Shown here: positions 32,690 through 44,327 of the stretch, one piece after another | How the letters are laid out: each line of letters opens with the position of its first letter | How positions within the stretch are numbered: position 1 is the stretch's first letter | Source of the DNA: Tupaia tana | Lineage: Eukaryota; Chordata; Mammalia; Scandentia; Tupaiidae | Reading direction: 5' to 3' | Length of the DNA stretch: 64,000 bases | NCBI GenBank assembly: GCA_026018925.1 | Contig: JAKSZU010000009.1 | Location: 82,701,407 to 82,765,406, forward strand | Program-made: the position numbers and the translations under genes | The notes under the pieces: generated by a model | What the model saw: the letters and a program-made list of their open reading frames with translations, nothing else | Database searches by the model: none | Told to the model about the DNA's origin: nothing

Positions 32690-33062
32690 TTTAAATTAGA
32701 CTTTTTTTACATTCAATCACTGTGTATCATTACAGCATACCAAATTAATTTTCCCATCATAAATACACTATATATTGGTCCAGTCAAAGATATTACTATA
32801 AACATTGTAATCAACAGATCATTTTCCATTTTTGTGTCCCTTAAATATTTTTTCTTTCTCCTTCCCCTTGATTCCCTTCCTCTTACTCTATTTACAGTTG
32901 CTAGGACATGGAACCAATCCAAATGTCCATGAACAGATAAATGGATTGAAAAAGTGTGGTACATACACACTACGGAATACTACTCAGCCATAAAAAAAAT
33001 GAGATCTTGCCATTTGATAGAAAGTGGTAGAATATGGAAGATTTATTGCTAAGTGACACAAT
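32690..33062 (-). mobile_element. Short 5'-inverted L1
   Basis: 32690-32892 is L1 3' UTR on the minus strand (cattcaatcactgtgtatc is the 3' terminus). From about 32893 the plus-strand ORF2 C-terminus follows (ctaggacatggaaccaatcc, tgtggtacatacacactacg, aatactactcagccataaa). The opposed halves show twin priming. Confidence 0.78.
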
Positions 33063-33154
33063 CCCTGTGTTTTTTTTTTTAAATAATTCAAGAATCTTTG
33101 ATGTGGCCTAAGTTTTCTCCTTTTGATTAAAAATCTTTTACAATATCTCTGCCT

Positions 33155-33520
33155 TAGTGTACTCAGGCTGCCATAACAAAATACTCTGTACTTTATAGCT
33201 TAAACAGCAGGAATTTATTTTCTCACAGTCCAGGTAGAAAGGTTCCAACAGGGTTCAGTTTCTGCTGAGGGCACTTTCTTCTTGGCTTATAGATGTTCAT
33301 CTTCTCACTGTGTCCTCACATGACACAGAGAACTCTGGTGTCTATTCTCTTCTTATACGTGTATCAGTCATATCATATTAGGGCCCCACACTTACAACCT
33401 CATTTAACCCTTATCACTTCCTTTAAGGTCCCATCTCTAAGTAGAATTGCATAAGAGCTTAAGGTGTCAACGTACAAATTGGGTGGAGAGGGAGGAGGTA
33501 AAATTCAGTCTGTAGCAATC
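33155..33520 (-). mobile_element. MLT1-type MaLR solo LTR
   Basis: Minus strand starts tgctacagactgaattttac, includes gagatgggaccttaaaggaa, gggccctaatatgatatgac, gtgaggacacagtgagaaga, gtgagaaaataaattcctgc (polyadenylation signal AATAAA) and ends ttttgttatggcagcctgag. This is the order of MLT1 LTRs of the ERVL-MaLR group. No internal region adjoins it. Confidence 0.8.
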
Positions 33521-33625
33521 CTAATAATGAATACTGCAGCTTTAACTTTCATATCTTCCTAAAGAGAAATTATTTGCATGCCTATGCTGTCCTTGTTAAC
33601 TTTTTTTTTTTGTCCTTGTTAACTT

Positions 33626-33896
33626 GTTTTTTTTTTTTTTTTTTTAAGAGGTTTTTGCTATAGGGCATGTGCGCTTGCCAGACAGACAGAGAGAGAAAGA
33701 GAGACAGAAAGCGAGAAATCACTCCCCAAGGGGGATGGCCATGCTGCAATCCCTTCTCCTCCGTTCTCCTCTCGGGATCTTGGGCATGCACGCACACGTG
33801 CCCGGCGTGAGTTTTAAGCCACTGGGTCTGGGATGCGAACCGTGGTCGACTACATGGGAGTCCAATGACATAGCCATTACGCTAACTGCTGGTCCC
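33626..33896 (-). mobile_element. Family A SINE with tripled target sequence
   Basis: T run, aagaggtttttgctatagg to cgctaactgctggtccc. tccttgttaactt follows it at 33897 and precedes it twice, at 33590 and 33613, separated by a T run. Confidence 0.9.
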
Positions 33897-34113
33897 TCCT
33901 TGTTAACTTTTGACAACAGTAATTGTTTGAATAGTCTTTCTTACATTCAGAAACCATATGCCTCTTAGGAATCTGTATCCACTGCTTCTAGTTATTCCCT
34001 TTAGAATTGCGTTGATCAGTCTATTCCTGTAACTGGCTTGGCTCTATAGTTGGTGCATAGTAATTACTCAATAAGGTATTATTATTATTTTGTCTAAAAG
34101 TCACTGAATTATT

Positions 34114-34384
34114 TTTTTTTCTTTTTTTTTTTTTGGAGAAGTTTTTGCTATAGGGCATGTGCGCTCGCCAGACAGACAGAGAGAGACAGAGAGACAGAAA
34201 GCGAGAAATCACTCCCCAGGGGGGATGGCCATGCCACAATCCCTTCTCCATTCTCCTCTCGGGATCTTGGGCATGCATGCACACGCACCTGGCGTGAGTT
34301 TAAGCCACTGGGTCCAGGACTTGAACCGCAGTCGACTACATGGGAGTCCAGTGACATAGCCATTATGCTAACAGCTAGTCCCGG
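34114..34384 (-). mobile_element. Family A SINE
   Basis: Target-site duplication aaagtcactgaattatt (34097-34113) and aaaatcactgaattatt (34385-34401). Slight decay of CpGs. Confidence 0.92.
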
Positions 34385-34475
34385 AAAATCACTGAATTAT
34401 TTAAAGGTAGAAATGATATGCTCCATTTTCCCAAACTCTCAGACTCTTCTGCACACTCAATATTCTCAGTTCTTT

Positions 34476-34722
34476 TAAAAAGAAATTGCTAGAGGGTAAG
34501 TGTGCTGGTTGAAGAGAGATAGAGAGACAGAGAGAAATAGAATCCCCTCATAGGGGGTGTGGCCACACCACAGTATCTTTTCCATTTCTCCATCCTTTCA
34601 GGATTTGGGGCCTGCACGCACATGTGCCCAGCATATTTTTTATGCCTTTGGGTCTGGGTCTTGAATCATGCAATTGACCATGTGGGATCCAGCTGACTTA
34701 CCCACCATGCCACTGGATGCTC
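34476..34722 (-). mobile_element. Old family A-related SINE
   Basis: aattgctagagggtaagtg to catgccactggatgctcc, flanked by tattctcagttctttt and cattctcatttctttc. Older tRNA-half variant (catgtgggatccagctgac). Confidence 0.78.
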
Positions 34723-34793
34723 CATTCTCATTTCTTTCAATTGTTTTATATTGTAAAGATAATGTTGCTGCCTTAACTTCATAATCTATTTTT

Positions 34794-35041
34794 TTTTCCT
34801 TAAGGTTTTGTCATAGGGTGCATGTTCTCCCCAGAGACAGAAAGAGAGAAAGTAAGAAATCTTCCCCTCCCCAGGGGGATGGTCACCTTGCAAACCCTTT
34901 TTTTTCCCATTCTTCTCTCAGGATTTTGGGCATGCACGTACATGCACCCAGCATGATATTCAAGCCACCAGGTCTGGGACTCAAATTGTGGTAGGCCATG
35001 TGGAAAATCTAGCACCTTAAACATACAATGTGGTGGCCCTT
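34794..35041 (-). mobile_element. Family A SINE, diverged
   Basis: aaggttttgtcatagggtgc to atacaatgtggtggccc; duplication tcataatctatttt (about 34780-34793) and tcataatttatttt (35042-35055). Confidence 0.82.
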
Positions 35042-35249
35042 CATAATTTATTTTAAGAGTAGTCTGACGAGCTCAGAGTAGAATACAACCATGTATCTGA
35101 TTGTTCTAGATAGTTTATTTCCATTAATATAGGCTAATTTACATTTTTTTGTCATTCGTGGTATCTGTTGATCATTTTTCACCATATCTGAGCTAACAGT
35201 CAGCTAAACTTCATCAATCTTATGTGATTCTTTTTACTTTTTCTCTTTT

Positions 35250-35490
35250 TTTGAGAAGTTTTTGCCTTAGGGCATATGCACATTCTGGAGAGAGAAAGAC
35301 AGAGACAATGAGAAGGGAAATGAGAAGTCACATGGACATTCTGCAATCCCTATTCTTCCATTCTCCTCCTAGGATCTTGAACATGCACATGCACATTCCT
35401 TGCATGATTTTCTAGTCATCAGGTCCAGGACTTGAACCTTGATTGGCAGTGTGGGAGTCCAGCAATGTAACTACTATGCCATCTGCTGGG
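35250..35490 (-). mobile_element. Family A SINE, diverged
   Basis: ttgagaagtttttgccttag to tatgccatctgctgggc; flanked by decayed atgtgattc repeats at about 35222 and 35497. The fifth minus-strand copy in 1.9 kb. Confidence 0.82.
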
Positions 35491-38400
35491 CATCTACATG
35501 TGATTCCACTTAACCACATCTCTCCTATTCTCTAAGTAATTGATTACATTTGTTAGATATAAGAATAAGGATATATTTTTCCTACTTAAAGTTCATCTTA
35601 ATAGAGCCAGCCCTTGTTCATATCTTTTTATATATGCAATTTAAATATTTCCAAAGCTTCATCATAGTTTCAAGTTTGCTAGTAGACATTTCATGTGGTG
35701 CAGAGAAATTTTGAAGTAGAAAGTGAGACACATGTGGTATAATTGAGACATGGTGCTATTAGGTTATATTTGCTTGCAGCTGGCTGCTCATGTTAAAACT
35801 GAAATAAAATGAAGATCTGAAAGAATGTGAGGTGTCTGATGTAGTCACCTACCTAACTAGCTATGTGACCTTGAACAATCGGCATACGTATTTAAATGCT
35901 CTGTATTTCATTTCCCTCATGTATAAAGAGACAGTATAGTGCTTGCCCTACCCATTTTGCAGGACTATTAGGAATACAGCTTATCACTAAGTCATATCTC
36001 CTTATCTCATTCCTAGTTCATCAGGAACTGAAAGGTTGGTAGAGTAACCAATCACCTGATGTCACCTACACAAATTTTATCTACTCTGATCTAGAAGACA
36101 TAGCCCTCTAAAATGAACACACTTGGGATCTAGAAGTGATATTTCCTCTTTCTTCTTTTTTAAATTTAACTTTAAGAATGAAGTCAAGCCAGAGAAAAAA
36201 GAGAAAAGCTATGAAAAGAAACATTTTTTCTTTTGTTATTTGAGCATATGGATCCACCAATGCTTGAAGTCTTGGAATTTTCAGATATAAGAGTCAACAC
36301 ATCTTTCCTTAAATCCAACTTGAATTGAGCTTCAGTCAGTTATGTATGAAGCCCTGACTAAAACATTACAATGTGGATGAGGATGACTGGATTAATGTGA
36401 TAAAAATCACTGAGGATTAGAGTACTTAACACTTCCTCTCCTCGCCAAAGATATGTAGAAGGCAGTGGAAAAGAACAGTAATGAGACAACAGGGAGGCTC
36501 CAGAGAGGGGGTATAGGGCTTGGAACTCCTTATTAGTTATTTGATTAATTACTTGAGAGGGAATATGGCTTTTGAGGATGGGAGACTAGCAGCTTGATTA
36601 CTCCCTATGCAGAGATAATTGTATTTGTAATCATAACTACATCACTTGTATCTTACTGAGATAGTAGAGAAGAATTGGTGCTATACCTGCTAACAGTTTA
36701 GTTAAAACTGATGAGGAGATGGAGGCATGAACTTTTTTAAATTGGTAATGGCAAGCAAAAACAAAATGTCAATTGTGCTTGAGTAGCTTTGATCTAACAT
36801 GAATTAGAAAGTAGGTCAACATCAAAGATGTCACTTATTGCTGAGTATAATTTCCAAAGCAGAACAACTGAGAGAGTAGCCTTAAAACACTTAGGTGTGA
36901 TCCAGATTTCAAAAATGGAGACAGGCAGTTTAGCACTTGAAATCTGTACTGCCTAATTAAGAAGAAATGTCATATTGGGTGTGGATATTCTGCTTTGATT
37001 GATGATTTCAAATTAATTTCCTGTTCCCCAACCAAAATCAGCTTCAGGAGCTCTTTGAGGATAGAAGAGGGGTTTAAATTTAACCAATTACCCCAGTTCT
37101 CTATACTAAGGAAAACGTGCTTCTTATTGATCATTGTTAATTTCCACTATAGTGAGTAATATATGAAGACTATGTCTATAAAAGAATTCACCTTCAAATG
37201 TCCCAGAAAAGAAAGAACATCCTCATAATTGACTGACCTCTGCTCTTTTAAGTCAGAGCTGGGTACAGGGCAGTAAAGTCAATATACCGTGGCCTGCAGT
37301 CAGCCCTACTATCTGCTTAGTCCCCCAAGAACATCAATCATCCTTTCAGAGTCCTGAACAGATACAAATAATGTTGCCTATTAACGTCTTAATCTTCACT
37401 GACTGAAACGGGTGTGTTTACCATTTCTGCCATTAATTCAGCTTCCCTTCTTCCTTGCTCATCAACTACCTGTTTCTTTGTATTTCCTTTATACATACAC
37501 ACAATTACCTATTTCCATTCCTTTTCCTCTGTAAATTTCTTTTTCCTCACCATGCTCTTAAATGAGGACCAGGCATTCTTGAGCTGGTAGAGTTTCACTT
37601 CTTAGGCCTCTCTAAGTCCAGATAAAATAAATTCTCTGTGGAGACATGTAAAAGTAGAGACAATTCCTAAAACAATAGGCATTTCAATTTTAGGATTGCA
37701 GACATTGCTTTAGAGTAGTTCACCTTTTTGAATATTTATCTTCTTAATCTTACTTGACTTAAGCTAAAATTCCAAAGAGTTTTGTTTCAGAACAATTCAC
37801 CATGAATTTAAACTATTTAGAAGTGTCCTAAGGGCTCTCAACAAATTATGTTTGATTTTAAGTTGTCCTTTGAATTATTCTCCCACCAACCCCAACCCCC
37901 TTTGTATGGTGCAATATAAAAGAGTTGACCAATCTTTGCTCTCATGAATAATATTCTATTTTGGGTCTCCCAACATACATTCCAACTCCTGTCTAGGTTG
38001 ACTTCCTGTAATACTGGAGCTGGAAAACTGAAATCTACATTATATCTGCACACAAAGATATACTGTATTTTTATTTATTCATTATATTGTAAGTGATATA
38101 AAGGCATATCATCCATGTCATCCAGCTTGGGTCAAGTAGATAAATCTTCATGATACTTGGAAATGGAAAAACAAAGCAGTACAAGGTTGGAGTCATATGG
38201 GAAAGTTGGATCTTCTAGAAATAATTATGACTACAATAACTGATTCCTTTAGCAGAGCTAAAAAGTATCACATTCAGTCCCTCATATCACATTCAATCCC
38301 TCATAAGTAGTGACCATAGTATATTGTTTCTGCTAGAATACTCTATGGTATGAATGAACATTATTCTTAATTGAATTGTTCCTGTGTGGCATCTAAGACT

Positions 38401-38794
38401 AGTTCTTTGCCTCTTCTGGTGATTTGGTGATTTATCTAATAATATTTAATTAATCCTATTCTGTCTAAAATAGGTAGAGTCAATTTGAGAGTATCTATAA
38501 CTAAACAGTTAGCCTATGCAGCTTAAATCCCTAACTCCAGTTACAGAGGCTAGAGTCATTTGAAAATACATCAGCTGAATAATTTAGAGCTCAGACCTCC
38601 TTATGCTCATTTTTAAAAACCCTTTTTATATTTATTTTATGGTGCTTCTTGTTTTGAGTACATCTGATGATATCACTTTAACAAATATTAAACAGGGGAA
38701 AGACCAAGTTGCATCTTGTTTAGAGAGATAAGGTGGTAGAGAAAGAAACTTCTTAGGGCAATGTAAGCAACACTGCACTGCCCTGATGATTGGG
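35491..38794. other. Repeat-poor, unassigned 3.3 kb
   Basis: Apart from the MIR at 35850 I see no repeat, exon or RNA gene. A 20-bp tandem duplication of catatcacattcaatccct type lies at 38268-38307. Confidence 0.4.
35850..35985 (-). mobile_element. MIR
   Basis: ctaactagctatgtgacctt, gaacaatcggcatacg, tttcatttccctcatgtata, antisense MIR core. Confidence 0.6.
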
Positions 38795-38886
38795 TTTTAG
38801 TCTTGCCTTTTCCATTTCTTAGCTATGAGAACATGAGAAAAATACCTCCCCTTTTCTGGGCCTTAGATAGCTTAACTCAAAAATGA
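38795..38886 (-). mobile_element. MIR fragment
   Basis: tccatttcttagctatgaga, acctccccttttctgggcct: antisense MIR core, abutting the next element. Confidence 0.5.
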
Positions 38887-38889
38887 AGT

Positions 38890-39052
38890 CAGTGATTTCT
38901 AACCTTTTTTGAGTCATGGACTCTTTAGGACATTATGATAGGATGGAACCTTTTTTTTTTCAGTAAAACACATAAATAGAATTACACACATGCACACACT
39001 CTCAACATTTTTTGTATGTTTCAGAGACTCTTTAAGCTAAAAAATCTCTGCT
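38890..39052. mobile_element. hAT-type MITE
   Basis: cagtgatttctaaccttttt, gagtcatggactctttagga and tttcagagactctttaagct match, with decay, the mammalian hAT MITE reading CTCAACCTTTTTTGGGTCACGG-like. Ends aaaaaatctctgctttaaa, a poor inverted copy of the start. No coding capacity. Confidence 0.55.
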
Positions 39053-39480
39053 TTAAAATTACATCAAATATCATGGCTACAGCCTTGGCAGTCAACATTA
39101 TTTCCCCTTTTTACCACCTCTTCTCTCCTGCCTTTACTGAGCTCTAAATATGCTAGCATTAGCCTGTAACCAGCACCTTGCCATTCACAGAGCTCTTCAG
39201 AAAAAAAAAAAATCAAAGAAAACAGAAAGACAGAGTTAAGAAAAACCATCTCTCAAAATTATTTCCACTGAGCTCATCCTTATTATGCCATATTGGACAT
39301 GATTTGTAACTATTTGGGCTCCAGTTTCATCATCTGCAAAATAAGGAAGTTGGGTAGATCATTGCTTTGGGGATTACTATCTGAAAATCCTCACTGCTGG
39401 GCTCTTCCTGCCACATTACACTTACTGAGAGCAGACAATCTGAAATGTCATGCTCCTTAGTTCAGTGGTTCTCAACATTG
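39053..39480. other. Unassigned; possible MIR scrap near 39320
   Basis: ccagtttcatcatctgcaaa at about 39322 is MIR-like; the rest is not recognised. cagtggttctcaac at about 39463 looks like a hAT terminal repeat. Confidence 0.35.
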
Positions 39481-40298
39481 GATTAGATTCTGGTGTGAGT
39501 ATGTAAATAAAAAACATTACTTCTTTGCTGTAGTTGTATGAATATTATTTTTGATTGGCAAATTTTGAGCTCATTTTCATTCAAGCTATGATGTTTTTTG
39601 GACCCAGGTCTCCTTTAAAACTACGCCAGTAAAAAGTCATGACCAGGAATATGTTTAAGAATTCTTTTACTTCCAACACTATATGAGTCTCTAATGTCAG
39701 TAGGTTTGTCCCAGAGCAAAATTGGTGGTGACTACTTTCCAAAACACTTCCCATTTCTTTTCAGTATTCTTTTCCTGTTAATCTTCAGGGTCTCTACTGA
39801 GAGTAGATCTACCTGATAAACTTAGAAAAGTAAGAAATTTGAGGCTTTACATTTACCCTTTCTAAAAGAATTTGTTCCTGTAAAAAGGACACAGAAAGGG
39901 AAGAGCCAAGACAGTGGCAGGTATGTCAGTGGGCTTTGGAGAAGTATAATTCTTGCATTGAATATTGTGTTGTGGGATAGGTGACCTCCTGATCTATCTA
40001 CAGATGTGGATATTTCTCTGTAGGGCCTTGTCCACATCCACATACATGAATATTGGGCTGTATAAAGTGACTTTGTGAACTGCAGCTAAATCCCCTATCA
40101 CCAGAGGTCTAGAGCATTAGAAATCTTCACTAACTCCATAATATTTATCAAAAGGACTTAAAATCAGTAGGAAAAAAATCTTGGATTGGATTCTGGTATA
40201 AGCGTGTAGATACAAACTAACTTTTTTGCTGTTGTTGCATGAATACTACTTTTAATTGGCAAATTTGGGGCTTATTTGCATTCAAGCTGTGGTTTTTA
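39481..40298. repeat. Diverged direct repeat pair (39481-39598 and 40184-40298)
   Basis: Both copies run gattagattctggtgtgagt / gattggattctggtataagc, ttctttgctgtagttgtatg / tttttgctgttgttgcatga, gattggcaaattttgagctc / aattggcaaatttggggctt, cattcaagctatgatg / cattcaagctgtgg. Same orientation, about 700 bp apart. Not a family I recognise. Confidence 0.75.
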
Positions 40299-40465
40299 GT
40301 ATAATGCTCTCTGGAGATTTTTCAAACAAGTTAGGTTCTTTTCAGGCCTCAAAGTTGCCTTAGCACCATATGATGACACTGTTATTTATTTATTTATTTT
40401 TTATTTTGAACACTGTGTTTTTGAATCAAATCTTGTTTTCTTTATTTTCTGGATAAAAAAATATT

Positions 40466-40693
40466 GAGGCCAGTTCCATGGTTCAGTGGTAGTGCACTGT
40501 TGAAGAGCAATTGGTCCCACATGGCAACCATGGTTCAAATCTCTGCCCTAGTCATTTGTGGTGAGTCCCCCAGGTATGATTGGCTGGAGGTCAGTCAGGA
40601 GATAGCTGCATGACCACATGACTAAAACTTCTGGAGATTGCTTATCTCTCTATCTCTCACTATCACATGTATATGTGCATACTTTAATAAAAA
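40466..40693 (+). mobile_element. Family C-related SINE
   Basis: gaggccagttccatggttca, gtggtagtgcactgttg (A-box-like), aaccatggttcaaatctctg (B box), ggctggaggtcagtcaggag, CT-rich part and ataaaaattcaa tail. Confidence 0.55.
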
Positions 40694-41030
40694 TTCAATT
40701 AATGAGTTAGACTTTCTAACATTGGTTTTGTACCTGAGCATGATCTTGAGTAAAGCAGCATTTTGCATTTGGCTGTTGAACCAAAATTTACCTAGGATAG
40801 AAATGACTCAACACACTTATTTCCCTCCACATTCATCCTGGAATCAACACATTTCTATGAAGTGAATTCTGTTTTGCAAACATCTTGCATAATCAATTCA
40901 GAGAATCTCCCCCAACGGCAAACAAAATATACAGTTATCAGATATTAATTACTAGAAATGTAAACGTTGGCAAGGAAGTAAGGAATTGAACAGGCATTAA
41001 CTGCTTGAAATTGTCATATACTGAGAAGTA
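40694..41030. other. Unassigned stretch
   Basis: No gene or repeat recognised. Confidence 0.3.
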
Positions 41031-41160
41031 CACGGGGACTTCAAAAAGTCTGTGGAAAAATGGAATTAAAGTATGAGTTTGTTTTGGTCCAAAAATATTT
41101 TGAAATAAATTCATAGTTTTATTCCTAATAACGCTTTTTTACATGAACTCTTTGAAGATT
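41031..41160. mobile_element. Mariner-type MITE
   Basis: Imperfect terminal inverted repeats: ggacttcaaaaagtctgtgg at 41036-41055 and, inverted, aatcttcaaagagttcatgt (41141-41160). The interior tttgaaataaattcatag and the AAAGTTCATGGAAAA-like ends fit short mariner derivatives in placental genomes. About 130 bp, no transposase. Confidence 0.7.
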
Positions 41161-41399
41161 GGTTTTGTTTTCTAGTTCATTTAGGAGTGTTCCAATTCCT
41201 TAAATATGGAATTGTCCTAAAACTGCCATTAATTTCACCATCACAAGACTGGGGATTTTCCCACAGCCCTGTGTACCTCTTGAATCTTCATCAATATTGT
41301 GCTTTACTAATATTACCAATATAGCCTTAGAATCAACAATGATTCTAAAGAGACTTCTGGCTTGAGGTTTCCTTAATTTCTTTCTTTCTTTCTTTTCTT

Positions 41400-41661
41400 T
41401 TTATTTGAGAGGTTTTTGCTATAGGGTGCATTCACTCGCCAGAAAGACAGAAAGACAGAAAGCGAGATATCACACACACACACCACCTCCCCGGCGGGGA
41501 TGGCCGCGCTGCAATCCCTTCTCCTCCATTCTCCTCTCAGGATCTTGGGCACGCATGCACACACACCTGGTGTGAGTTTAAGCCACCGGGTTCAGAACTC
41601 GAACCGTGGTCGACTACATGGGAGTTCAGCAACATAGCCATTACACCAACTGTTGGTCCCA
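41400..41661 (-). mobile_element. Family A SINE
   Basis: tttgagaggtttttgctatag to accaactgttggtccc; duplication gaggtttccttaatttct (about 41365) and gaggtctccttaatttct (41662). Contains a (CA)n expansion at about 41471-41482. Confidence 0.9.
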
Positions 41662-41839
41662 GAGGTCTCCTTAATTTCTAAACTCCAAATCGATATTCAT
41701 TCAGTATTTCTTGACTGTAAAAGCTATGTAACTTGGTAAAAATTTATTTGATATCCTTGAGCTTATTTTTTCAATTATAAAATGGGGGCAAAATAGTACT
41801 TAAAACTTAGAGTTCTTTTTCTTTTTTTTTTTTTTTTTT

Positions 41840-42061
41840 ATAGAGCTTTTTGCTGTAGGGAATGTACGCTCACTGGGGAAAGAGAGAGACAGAGTCAGTG
41901 AGAAAGAAGGAAAGTGAGAAATCACCCACCAGGAGCAATGCCCACACTACAATTCCTTTTCTTCCATCTTCCTCTTGGGATTTTGGGCACGCACACACGC
42001 ACCCATGAGTTTCAAGTCACTGGGTCTGCGACTCGAACTGTGGTTGGTCATGTGGGAGTCA
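41840..42061 (-). mobile_element. Family A SINE, 5'-truncated, left arm of a head-to-head pair
   Basis: tatagagctttttgctgtag to tggtcatgtgggagtcac, then stops where the opposite copy starts. The last 40 bases of the tRNA half are absent. Confidence 0.82.
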
Positions 42062-42265
42062 CAGGGTTGATTGCAGTTTGAGTTCTGGACCCGGTGTTTG
42101 AAAATCACCATGGAGATGTGTGCGTGCATGACCAAAATCCTGAGAAAATGGAATAGAAGGGATTGCTGCATGGCAATCCCCTCTAAGAATGAGTTCTCAC
42201 TTTTCCTCTCTTTGTCTACCTCTGGCAAGTTTATGCGTCCTATGGAAAAAATCTAAAAAAAAAAA
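42062..42265 (+). mobile_element. Family A SINE, 5'-truncated, right arm of a head-to-head pair
   Basis: Starts within the tRNA half (gggttgattgcagtttgag), continues through tgagaaaatggaatagaagg to tcctatggaaaaaatctaaaa. With the copy on its left it makes an imperfect inverted repeat of about 200 bp per arm. Confidence 0.82.
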
Positions 42266-42935
42266 AGTAATAAAGTAATATAAATAAAAAATAAAAACAT
42301 TATAATTTAATTGTAGCACTTTGATATTTTATCAATGATATGTTAATTCTGTGTAATTGTATCAGCACTTTCCAGATATAAAATACCAGAGAAATGTTAA
42401 TCATGATTAGAATAACTTTAAAATAAAAGTTTAAAAGTTCTTCTTGGAAAAGAAGAATCCCCAATATTTAAGGTTGCAGATCTGATGGTATAAATATATT
42501 TTAAGAAGCTACATTAATCATAGTCTATACTGTATAATGTAATGTTTTATGTACAGCATAAGAAAGAAGTCAAGTTGAAATTTAGTACTTTTAGAATCAT
42601 GAGAAACATCACATGATAATAAAACATTGATTAAAAGATAATTCTTTTCAAATTGATAATGAAATCTAAAATGTTTCCTGAATCTGAAATAGAGAATCTG
42701 GGTCTCTATTCTTAATTAGAGTGAAGTTGACCTTTTTCTTTTCTAAATAGATATAAGTAAGCCAAACTGTCTGCCATTTATATATATTTATGCCATTTAT
42801 ATATTTGATATTTGACCTTTTCTATATAACTAAACAAGACAAATTCTAGCCAAAGATAATGTAACTGCAAGTAAATCACCCATTTCTTAGATGTCCTGAC
42901 GGATTGGTTAGCTGGAAATGGCTGGTGAGAAATTG
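42266..42935. other. Unassigned AT-rich stretch
   Basis: No gene or repeat recognised; short direct repeat gccatttatatat near 42775. Confidence 0.3.
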
Positions 42936-43060
42936 CTTTAAAAATCAAGACACCTGAGTTCAGGTCCCAGCTTTAATACTAACTCACTATGAGACAAGAA
43001 CTGGGTTTCTTCTCTCTCACTTTCATCATCTTTAAAATGAGTGATTAAACGAAATCATCA
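42936..43060 (-). mobile_element. MIR
   Basis: caagacacctgagttcaggt, cccagctttaatactaactc, tcactttcatcatctttaaa: antisense MIR. Confidence 0.6.
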
Positions 43061-43269
43061 CTCATATCCCTTTTATCTCTGATATATTTTTCCTTGATCA
43101 ATTTGGAATAAAATGTAAGAAGTTCCTGTAGGGGAATTCCTTTGATTCTAATCAGGTGAAAGTTCTTTGGCCTAAATAGAAAAGATAAGTATAGTTTAGC
43201 TCAAGAAGTTTTGCCACTGGGTGTATTATTTCAAAATACATGATCATTGGCTGTTATGAATTCTTTTTT

Positions 43270-43470
43270 ATATTTTAAAGGCTTATTTTTATTTATTTCC
43301 AACAAGGTCATGATATCGTGATCCATTCCCAGCTGCAGCCAGCCCTGATCATGGGCAAATGCAGATCTCTCACATCCAGGGAGATCTCCATATGTGAACC
43401 TGGAACTCTCCCATGTTAAATAGTCTTGCAGAGCATTGTGTTCCACCACTGTGACACCATTTAGCCTCTG
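43270..43470 (-). mobile_element. Family C SINE
   Basis: Minus strand: aggctaaatggtgtcacag, gagttccaggttcacatatg, atcagggctggctgcagctg, then ggaaataaataaaaataagc tail. Matches the copy at 12209 in order. Confidence 0.65.
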
Positions 43471-43519
43471 GCTTCTAAGAGTTCTATCTAAGGTAGCAAT
43501 CTATAAATTGGAAAAAAAG

Positions 43520-44159
43520 TGTTCTACACGAGGACACCAATATGCCTACAACCAAAGTTTATTTGGCAAAAGAAGGCAGAAGGAAAATGAGGATACCAAG
43601 ACATGACTCTTAACAAAGTAGCAAGATTTATAGGTTTTAAAAAATCCATATAATATCCTTCTTCACTTATTAAAACCTTGTTATTCTTAACAGGCCCAGC
43701 CCAAACCCTCTTCCTCCTGTAAGACTAGCCTGACTAATGATGGAATTCCATCTCTTATGCCAGTGGTCTAGGATCCCTGACTTGCTCTCTGAAATCTTAC
43801 AGCACTAGATATGACATTATTAGGCCCTTATCACATATATGTTGCCTTATATTTGAGGCCATTGCACAGTATCTTATCTACTTAATTGGATTAACTGGAT
43901 GCCAAAAGCTGCTGGGAGGTGGCATCCTTTCCTTTATCACCATTTCCCTCTCAATCTTTGTTCCATATTCTCCCCTTCCCAGCGATACTCAATCTACTAC
44001 TCTTTGTTTAGCAGTTATTCAGTATGTTTGCTGAATGGAGCTAAGGCCATGTGAAGGAAGAGAGCATCACTACAAACTCTAGACACAACAAAATTAAGTT
44101 AAAAAATTAAACAGACAAGCAACATATTGCTCATATCACCTGCCAGACCCTGGGGTACA
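43520..44159 (-). mobile_element. Solo LTR of an endogenous retrovirus
   Basis: On the minus strand it begins TGTACCCCAGGG and ends GTGTAGAACA (TG...CA). It has a TATA-like cctataaatc (about 43625-43634) and, about 70 bases on, AATAAA at about 43558-43563, some 40 bases before the 3' end. A 4-bp direct repeat aaag at 43516-43519 and 44160-44163 would be the target duplication, as for class I (gammaretrovirus-like) ERVs. No internal region adjoins it. Family not recognised. Confidence 0.6.
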
Positions 44160-44327
44160 AAAGGTACAAAATGAAAAGACAACTTAGTGGCAATATATTT
44201 CAGCCTGTTAATATACTTGGCCTAATGAAAATTCAGATTAATTTCCCCTGTTTCCCCTTATATTTCCTACTGCTTGCCTAAGTCCATTCTCACTATAGCA
44301 AGCCTAGGACAAAATCATTGAAGTTTG

